Below the pieces are notes generated by a model, which did not search any database, was not told the origin of the DNA, and saw nothing but the letters and a program-made list of their open reading frames with translations. A DNA stretch of 6,810 bases, taken from NCBI GenBank assembly GCA_017999075.1, contig JAGOBX010000197.1, positions 1 to 6,810 of the forward strand, read 5' to 3'. The DNA is from JAGOBX01 sp017999075 [NCBI: Candidatus Babelota bacterium] (GTDB lineage Bacteria; JAGOBX01). Numbering within the stretch: the first letter of the stretch is position 1; each line of letters opens with the position of its first letter. The translations under genes and the position numbers were made by a program. Positions 1 to 4,637 of the stretch are shown here, piece after piece.

Positions 1-2
1 AA

Positions 3-2318
3 TCTTACAGCGACGCTTCATTGAAATATATAAAAGGAACTTTGACAGGAACTCTGATTACCATATCTGCTGTCAATGCTTTTGGAACAGATACGCAGAC
101 TGACAATGTCAACATTCAGCTTTCAACAACTCCTGCAAACATAATTTTTATGGAATTTAAAGATGCTAATTATCAAAATTCTTTAATTTCAGAGGTTCTT
201 CCTAATTCTACATTATATATTGAAGCGGTTGCTTATGATTTAAATCCGAACACTTCAGATACATTATTAGTTTATCTAATAAATAATAATCTTTCACCTT
301 TAAATCCCGCTTGCTCAATACCTATAACATTATATGAAACAAACAGTAATTCAGGTAAATTTAGAAATTCAGCGAAACTTGGAGATATTACTAACAGAAC
401 TTCCTTAACATTACAAGCGTATTACGGAAATACAATAACAATATTCTCAAAAAATTTTGCAGACACAATTATTGTAACTACTCCGAAAGAACCTATTTAC
501 ATAACAAGTCTAAAATATATGAGTTCGGATTATAATTCCATATTGACAAAAATTGTTTCTAATATTTTATATGTCGAAGTTAACGGTGAAGACGGTAATT
601 CACTAACTTCCGATTCATTAGTTTGCAAAGTTTTTTCAACCTATCTTTCAGAGAACAACGCCATATCAATTACTCTTTTGGAAACATCAGTCAACACAGG
701 AAAATATAGAGGATATTTTACTTTTAAATATTTTACTGATGATAATCAGGATTTTATCAAAGCACTAAAAAATAATGATACTATAGTCATATCCGTTACT
801 AATACATCTACCGGATATAAATTTTACGATACTGTTTCAATACAGCCGACTTATTTATACATAGATGAAATAAATTATCTGCATCCTCAATCTAAAACAA
901 TTAATTCTAAAACATTGACAATTACAGGATTAATAGGCGATCCCTTAATGACAAACACCTTATATATGTATAATTCAGAGATTGGTAATACAGTAACCAT
1001 CGGAACATTCACATCTCAAATGTCTTTTTCTTATACGGTAAATTTTGTTTCCAGCGGTTATAAAACATTATTTTTTACTGCTTCAACATCAAATGATATA
1101 ATGTCACAAGAATCGAAAACAATTAATATCAATCTTGATTTAGCTCCACCAAAATTCATAGTATTATCTCCGTTTGACGGTCAACTTGTATCTCAAAAAA
1201 ATATTACAGTTACAGGACGTCTTGAACACAGTAACGGACTTGACACTGCTTATATTCTGGTAAATAACAAAGATACTTTCCCAATAAAAATTGATTCTGT
1301 TGATACCTATCTGTTTACGTCTCAAATTTTAATTTCAGGAAATATAAACGGAGATTCTATTAAAATTATTTCAACTGATTTTATAGGTAATTCAGATTAT
1401 AAAAATATATCAGTATATTATAAATCCGGCACAATAACATCGGCAATTACAGATCCATCATCTCAAAATATAATTATTCCAGACAATTATGACATTGCGA
1501 ATGTCATATTATCTTCATTAAATTCATCCTCAATTCCTGATACTGCAAAAATAACAATCATTGGAGAAAATAATTCTTCAATAATTCTTGATTTAGAATT
1601 CAATAATCCTTCTTCTCCTGTAACTATAACCGTAAAAAATTCAAATTATTCTGAATTATTAAACAAAATTCAAACAGCAGGTTCAAACACAGCAAAATTA
1701 TTCGGCAATCAGGAAGATTACGAAGCAGGATTAAAAACTTTACGTGAATTTAATTTCACATCAAACGGATTACCTTTTAACGATGCTTCCAACTTTAAAA
1801 ATATTACAATTACTTATAATTTACCTGACAGACTGCGTGGGACATTTGCAACAAGTGTATTTAACTTCAACGAAACTTTAAAAAATTGGGAAAAAATCGA
1901 TGAATCTTTAATTTCAAGAAGCAATGATGGAAATACAGTTTCTGCACACATCACACATTTTTCTATTTATGCTGTTTTCTTATCATCACAACCTACTGAA
2001 CGCGATTTAAGTTCAGTAATTGTTTATCCTAATCCATTCAGACCAAATGACGACAATGATTTAACCGGAATAGAATACTCTTCTTCTATACCAAATTCTG
2101 GAATACATATTTCAGGTTTAACTGGAAATAATACAATTGAAATATATACCATTACCGGAGAACTTGTAACATCATTTACTACTTCAATCGGCCAGGCAAA
2201 AACAGTATGGAACGTTAAGAATTCCAATGGGAAATCAGTTGCCAGCGGATTATATTTAATTTTAATAAAAGATATTCAAGGAAATAAAACTGTTAAAAAA
2301 TTTACTATTATCAGATAA
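3..2318 (+). CDS. Large exported multi-domain surface protein with FlgD-like C-terminal domain, 5'-partial
   Basis: The frame is open to the left edge of the window, so this is the last ~771 residues of a longer protein. The first in-frame start-like codon, TTG at 21, falls inside a beta-sandwich segment and is not a credible start. Numbering residues from that TTG, I see: the end of an Ig-like domain (1-36); two tandem ~115-residue modules (38-155, 157-275) sharing the motif E-T-x4-G-K-[FY]-R; another beta-rich module (about 280-375); an Ig-like domain opening with APPKFIVLSPFDG (375-468); a beta-rich segment ending HFSIYAVF (about 510-653); and a FlgD-like domain from VYPNPFRP to the terminal KFTIIR (668-765). 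Few cysteines and many Asn/Ser/Thr fit a secreted protein. The architecture suits a surface adhesin-like or structural protein. The true N-terminus might carry an enzyme domain; PorU, often beside porV, is one possibility, but no peptidase sequence is visible. It ends 6 nt before the next gene. Confidence 0.85.
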   Translation, partial: SYSDASLKYIKGTLTGTLITISAVNAFGTDTQTDNVNIQLSTTPANIIFMEFKDANYQNSLISEVLPNSTLYIEAVAYDLNPNTSDTLLVYLINNNLSPLNPACSIPITLYETNSNSGKFRNSAKLGDITNRTSLTLQAYYGNTITIFSKNFADTIIVTTPKEPIYITSLKYMSSDYNSILTKIVSNILYVEVNGEDGNSLTSDSLVCKVFSTYLSENNAISITLLETSVNTGKYRGYFTFKYFTDDNQDFIKALKNNDTIVISVTNTSTGYKFYDTVSIQPTYLYIDEINYLHPQSKTINSKTLTITGLIGDPLMTNTLYMYNSEIGNTVTIGTFTSQMSFSYTVNFVSSGYKTLFFTASTSNDIMSQESKTININLDLAPPKFIVLSPFDGQLVSQKNITVTGRLEHSNGLDTAYILVNNKDTFPIKIDSVDTYLFTSQILISGNINGDSIKIISTDFIGNSDYKNISVYYKSGTITSAITDPSSQNIIIPDNYDIANVILSSLNSSSIPDTAKITIIGENNSSIILDLEFNNPSSPVTITVKNSNYSELLNKIQTAGSNTAKLFGNQEDYEAGLKTLREFNFTSNGLPFNDASNFKNITITYNLPDRLRGTFATSVFNFNETLKNWEKIDESLISRSNDGNTVSAHITHFSIYAVFLSSQPTERDLSSVIVYPNPFRPNDDNDLTGIEYSSSIPNSGIHISGLTGNNTIEIYTITGELVTSFTTSIGQAKTVWNVKNSNGKSVASGLYLILIKDIQGNKTVKKFTIIR
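132..845 (+). repeat. Two tandem ~115-residue beta-sandwich modules (protein-level repeat)
   Basis: Residues 38-155 and 157-275 (numbered from the TTG at 21) align end to end. Shared positions include a start with P-x-I, then N-x-LY-[IV]-E, then TSD-[TS]-L, then the signature ETNSNSGKFR (106-115) against ETSVNTGKYR (221-230), exactly 115 residues apart, and an ending of [GN]-[ND]-TI-x-I ... DT-[IV]-x-[IV]. The E-T-x-x-x-[ST]-G-x-[FY]-R pattern is familiar from repeated beta domains of large prokaryotic surface proteins. The repeats have diverged strongly at DNA level, so this is an old duplication. More copies may lie upstream of the window. Confidence 0.7.
2022..2315 (+). other. FlgD-like / secretion-type C-terminal domain of the upstream surface protein
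   Basis: This ~98-residue terminal domain begins with VYPNPFRP, continues with an IEIYTITGELV strand pair, then W-N-V-K-N-S-N-G-K-x-V-A-S-G-L-Y, and ends with VKKFTIIR. The order YPNPF, I-x-[IV]-Y-[TD]-[IL]-x-G-E-L-V, W-[ND]-x-K-[ND]-x-x-G-x-x-V-[AP]-S-G-x-Y, and a basic-hydrophobic tail is characteristic of FlgD-like Ig domains at the C-termini of exported proteins. It is related in form to T9SS sorting domains, which target cargo through SprA and PorV. A PorV-family gene and a sprA homologue on the same strand support a sorting role here, though the sequence alone does not prove it. Confidence 0.75.
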
Positions 2319-2324
2319 ATTATT

Positions 2325-3632
2325 ATGCGTAAAACATATTTAGTTATTTTAATCGCAATATTATTTTTATTGCAAGGGATGGTTACTGAAACTTTATCTA
2401 AACCAACATCAACTTATGACGGTATAATACTTTCATTGCCTGTAACAGCTTATAATGCAGCTCTTAGTTCGGCAAATTCTTCTTTTTCAGATGATATAAA
2501 CAGTTTAACTTCAAATCCTGCAGGATTGGCATCATTAAATTATAAAAGTATGTTATTTTCTCATTTTTCACATTTTCAGAATATTAACACCGAATATGCA
2601 GCAGCAGTAATCCCAATAAAAAAAACTAATGCCAATATCGGGTTTGATCTTACTTTTTTCAATTCCGGTTCTATAGAAAAATCATATATTGACAGTAACG
2701 GTAATCCTATCAAAAGCGGAACTTATAAAAATTATGATAAAATGATTGGATTCTATTATGCAATGAATTTTAAAGAAGAATTTAACGTTGGAGCAGGCAT
2801 GAAATTCATTGATTCAAAACTCGGAGAAGTTTCTGCTCAAACTTTAAGAGGAAGTTTAGGTCTTCAAAAATATTTTCAAACTTCTGAAAATTCAAAAATA
2901 GCATTTTCCGCCAATATAAGAAATTTCGGCAGCGAACTTAAATTTGATCAGGAAAAAAATAAACCTAAAGAAATCTATAGAATAGGTGCAGGTGTAATTT
3001 TGGATTTATCTCTAAACAAAATAAAGACCGGCGTTGATATAGAATATGTTACAGACGATAAAATAAATTATTATGCAGCTATAGATATTCTTCTTGCTAA
3101 AATTTTAAGTTTACGCGGCGGATATGATTCCAGAAACGATGCAGGCAACAATTTTTCTTTAGGATTGGGATTAAATATAAATTCAAGTACAGTAGAAAAA
3201 GGTATAAACATAGATTATTCTTATACTCCATACGGCGACCTTGGTAATTCTCATAGATTCAGTTTATCTTTTGAATTCGGAAAACATAAAAATTCATCAC
3301 ATGATGTTCTTCCTATAGAACATTTGTTACAAATGTACAAACCTCAAGTTCAATATCAAAATAATTACTATAACCAGAACAATACTATTCAAAAAAAATC
3401 AGAATACATTAAACCAGATAAAAATATTCCGGCAAATAATATTTTTCAAAAAAAATCAAACAAATCAGATTTATCCCCAACTCAATTATTTAATAAAATT
3501 CTGATGTTGATTATGTCTGGAGATTTAAATGAGGCTCAAAGATTGCTTAACATTGATTTTTCAAATCAAAGGTTGCTTGCTCCAAACAAATTTTTAATGC
3601 TGAATAATATGATTATAGAACGGAAAAAATAA
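2325..3632 (+). CDS. porV: PorV/PorQ-family (UPF0164-like) outer-membrane beta-barrel with C-terminal extension
   Basis: The protein has 435 residues. Residues 1-25 form a signal peptide (MRK, then a hydrophobic run). The mature start carries the family signature: A-x-x-S-S-A-N-S-S-F-S-D-D (about 46-57), then SNPAGLA (63-69), followed by alternating amphipathic strands. The barrel finishes with IDYSYTPYGDLGNSHRFSL (296-314), the closing hairpin typical of PorV-like proteins, and SFEFG at 315-319. In T9SS, PorV (LptO) is an outer-membrane protein that docks on SprA, collects secreted cargo and delivers it to the attachment complex. A sprA homologue two genes downstream supports that assignment over the related PorQ. 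Odd features are the ~115-residue extension after the barrel and the lack of a Shine-Dalgarno sequence. The ATG is 6 nt after the upstream stop, so the genes are probably co-transcribed. The family is confident; PorV as opposed to another paralogue is less so. Confidence 0.82.
   Translation: MRKTYLVILIAILFLLQGMVTETLSKPTSTYDGIILSLPVTAYNAALSSANSSFSDDINSLTSNPAGLASLNYKSMLFSHFSHFQNINTEYAAAVIPIKKTNANIGFDLTFFNSGSIEKSYIDSNGNPIKSGTYKNYDKMIGFYYAMNFKEEFNVGAGMKFIDSKLGEVSAQTLRGSLGLQKYFQTSENSKIAFSANIRNFGSELKFDQEKNKPKEIYRIGAGVILDLSLNKIKTGVDIEYVTDDKINYYAAIDILLAKILSLRGGYDSRNDAGNNFSLGLGLNINSSTVEKGINIDYSYTPYGDLGNSHRFSLSFEFGKHKNSSHDVLPIEHLLQMYKPQVQYQNNYYNQNNTIQKKSEYIKPDKNIPANNIFQKKSNKSDLSPTQLFNKILMLIMSGDLNEAQRLLNIDFSNQRLLAPNKFLMLNNMIIERKK
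3285..3629 (+). other. C-terminal extension of the PorV-like protein (Asn/Gln/Lys-rich linker plus helical tail)
   Basis: After the final barrel strand (SFEFG, ending near residue 319), about 115 more residues follow. Residues 321-380 are polar and low in complexity, rich in N, Q, Y and K, with a repeated QKKS element. Residues 383-435 look helical, with a TPR-like alternation (LSPTQLFNKILMLIMSGDL followed by NEAQRLL). PorV-family barrels normally end at the last strand, so this tail is an addition that would project into the periplasm if the barrel has the usual orientation. Its function is unknown; docking to a periplasmic partner is a guess. Confidence 0.6.
3388..3458 (+). repeat. Pair of identical 14-bp direct repeats containing A8 tracts
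   Basis: TTCAAAAAAAATCA occurs at 3388-3401 and again at 3445-3458, 57 bp apart and both in the same reading frame of the PorV-like extension. They encode the two (I/F)-Q-K-K-S elements. The A8 runs could be sites of replication or transcription slippage, and the repeat pair could mediate an in-frame 57-bp (19-codon) deletion. In DNA this AT-rich they may also be chance. Confidence 0.5.
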
Positions 3633-3638
3633 AAAATC

Positions 3639-4472
3639 ATGTCTTATTTGCAATACGGAACAATTCTAAATTTTAAAAACAAATCAGTAATATATTCTCA
3701 AAATTCTTTTTTAGACAACAATAATTTTTTTGTTTATTTTGTTATAAAAGGTAAAATTATCATTGCAAAAAAATTATCCAACAACAATTTTTTCAGGATA
3801 GGATTAGGAAAAAATATGATTTTCGGTTTATCTGAATCTTCTCACGAAACAAAAAAAAGAATAATCAGCGCTATAGCAGTCGAAGATTGTGAACTGTACA
3901 GGTGGAAATATGATGATTTCATTCTCAATATTCAGGTTTCAATAACTCTTGCCAGAATAGCCACATATTCTCTATGCAGAGAATTAAGATTTTTAAACGA
4001 AAAAAAAGAACAAAATTTTTTCAATGAACAAAATTTAACTGCTGATTCAGAAATTGAAATTACAGAAGATACAGAAGTTCAAAATTGTTTATACAATCTT
4101 GCATTTAATACAGACATAGTCGAAATTGATGAAAACATAATTGCAAAATTCGGAAAAACATTTAAAAAAAATGATATAATGATTCATGAAAATGATGTTT
4201 CAAACGATTTCTTTATCATTCATAAAGGCGAAGCGGAAATTTTAAAAAATGAAAAAGTGATAGCAAAAATACGTTCCGGAGAAATAGTTGGTGAAATGTC
4301 ATATTTCGATAAAATGCCCAGAACCGCTACAGTACGGGCATTAACCGAAGTATCAGTAATAGTCCTGAGACCAGAAAATTTTAACATTCTTTATCAGCTG
4401 CATCCTGAATGGTCAATTAAAATAATTAAATCTATGAGCAATAGAATTTTTAAAGCTTACAATGATTTATAA
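3639..4472 (+). CDS. Tandem cyclic-nucleotide-binding (cNMP) domain protein without output domain
   Basis: This 277-residue protein has no signal peptide and is probably cytosolic. The C-terminal domain (about 165-277) is a clear cNMP-binding fold of the CAP/PKA-R type: a beta-roll with FFIIHKGEAEILKN (191-204), then the phosphate-binding cassette GEIVGEMSYFDKMPRTATV (214-232). That cassette keeps the G-E pair (218-219) that contacts the ribose and the Arg (228) that contacts the cyclic phosphate. The N-terminal region (about 1-118) has the same outline (YFVIKGKIIIAKK, 33-45) but a degenerate cassette with FGLSES at 62-67 in place of F-G-E, so it probably does not bind ligand. A charged linker (about 119-160) joins them. 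It ends soon after the cassette helix with no room for a helix-turn-helix, so it is not a Crp/Fnr-type transcription factor. It lies 6 nt after the PorV-like gene and upstream of the sprA homologue, suggesting a regulatory adaptor for that system. No Shine-Dalgarno sequence is apparent. Confidence 0.85.
   Translation: MSYLQYGTILNFKNKSVIYSQNSFLDNNNFFVYFVIKGKIIIAKKLSNNNFFRIGLGKNMIFGLSESSHETKKRIISAIAVEDCELYRWKYDDFILNIQVSITLARIATYSLCRELRFLNEKKEQNFFNEQNLTADSEIEITEDTEVQNCLYNLAFNTDIVEIDENIIAKFGKTFKKNDIMIHENDVSNDFFIIHKGEAEILKNEKVIAKIRSGEIVGEMSYFDKMPRTATVRALTEVSVIVLRPENFNILYQLHPEWSIKIIKSMSNRIFKAYNDL
4131..4469 (+). other. Canonical cNMP-binding domain (second of two)
   Basis: Residues 165-277 hold the ligand-competent domain. 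Known cNMP cassettes follow F-G-E-[LI]-[AS]-L-x(n)-P-R-x-A-[ST]-[VI]. Here the match is V-G-E-M-S-Y-F-D-K-M-P-R-T-A-T-V, so the Glu and Arg that hold the cyclic ribose-phosphate are both present. Thr after the Arg (P-R-T-A) is a position often linked with cGMP tolerance, but cAMP versus cGMP cannot be decided by eye. Confidence 0.8.
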
Positions 4473-4544
4473 AAATTAAAATATTATGTTGTTTTAATTT
4501 AAAAAATATTATAAAATAATACAAATTTTTTTATAATTCGATAA
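4473..4544 (+). promoter_or_regulatory. 72-bp intergenic region with AT-only inverted repeat and weak promoter-like hexamers
   Basis: This is the only sizeable gap in the window. AAATTAAAA (4473-4481) and TTTTAATTT (4492-4500) form a perfect 9-bp inverted repeat immediately after the stop codon; the stem can grow by one G-U and one A-T pair. It contains no G-C pair and is followed by A rather than T residues, so it is a poor intrinsic terminator. Overlapping its right arm, TTGTTT (4489-4494) lies 17 bp from TAAAAT (4512-4517), a weak sigma70-like arrangement that would start transcription about 20 nt before the sprA homologue. In a sequence this AT-rich both may be chance. The gap could mark a separate promoter for the large downstream gene or simply be part of the operon. 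Confidence 0.22.
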
Positions 4545-4637
4545 ATGTATAAATATATTAACAAATTATTATTTTTTTTAGTGTTGATTTTATTATCAGG
4601 ACTAATCAGTAATTTTATTCTTATAAGGTTAAACGCT
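4545..4637 (+). other. Signal peptide of the SprA-like protein
   Basis: Residues 1-31 comprise a short basic start (MYKYINK), a long hydrophobic core (LLFFLVLILLSGLISNFIL), a short polar turn and L-N-A before a Gln, a plausible signal peptidase I site. There is no Cys at the boundary, so it is not a lipoprotein. This supports ATG 4545 as the true start; a longer reading is not available because no other start gives such an export signal. Confidence 0.75.

Noticed and set aside
21-23. TTG as the start codon of the first gene
   Set aside because: The frame is open upstream to the window edge and the residues around it read as the middle of a beta-sandwich domain, with no signal peptide for a plainly exported protein.
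2024-2227. Minus-strand ORF of 67 codons
   Set aside because: It lies wholly antisense to the strongly conserved FlgD-like domain, has no family resemblance and is a shadow of that coding sequence.
3-2318. Calling the first gene porU outright
   Set aside because: Only position next to a PorV-like gene and the C-terminal domain suggest it; no C25 peptidase residues are in the visible part.
3639-4472. Crp/Fnr-type transcription factor
   Set aside because: The protein ends about 45 residues after the phosphate-binding cassette, with no helix-turn-helix; the extra sequence is a second, degenerate cNMP fold at the N-terminus.
4473-4506. Intrinsic terminator after the cNMP gene
   Set aside because: The stem has no G-C pair and is followed by A residues, not a U tract, on the coding strand.
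4532-4537. Perfect TATAAT hexamer as -10 box for the sprA-like gene
   Set aside because: It lies only 7 nt before the ATG, so transcription would begin at or inside the start codon, and such hexamers are expected by chance in this AT content.
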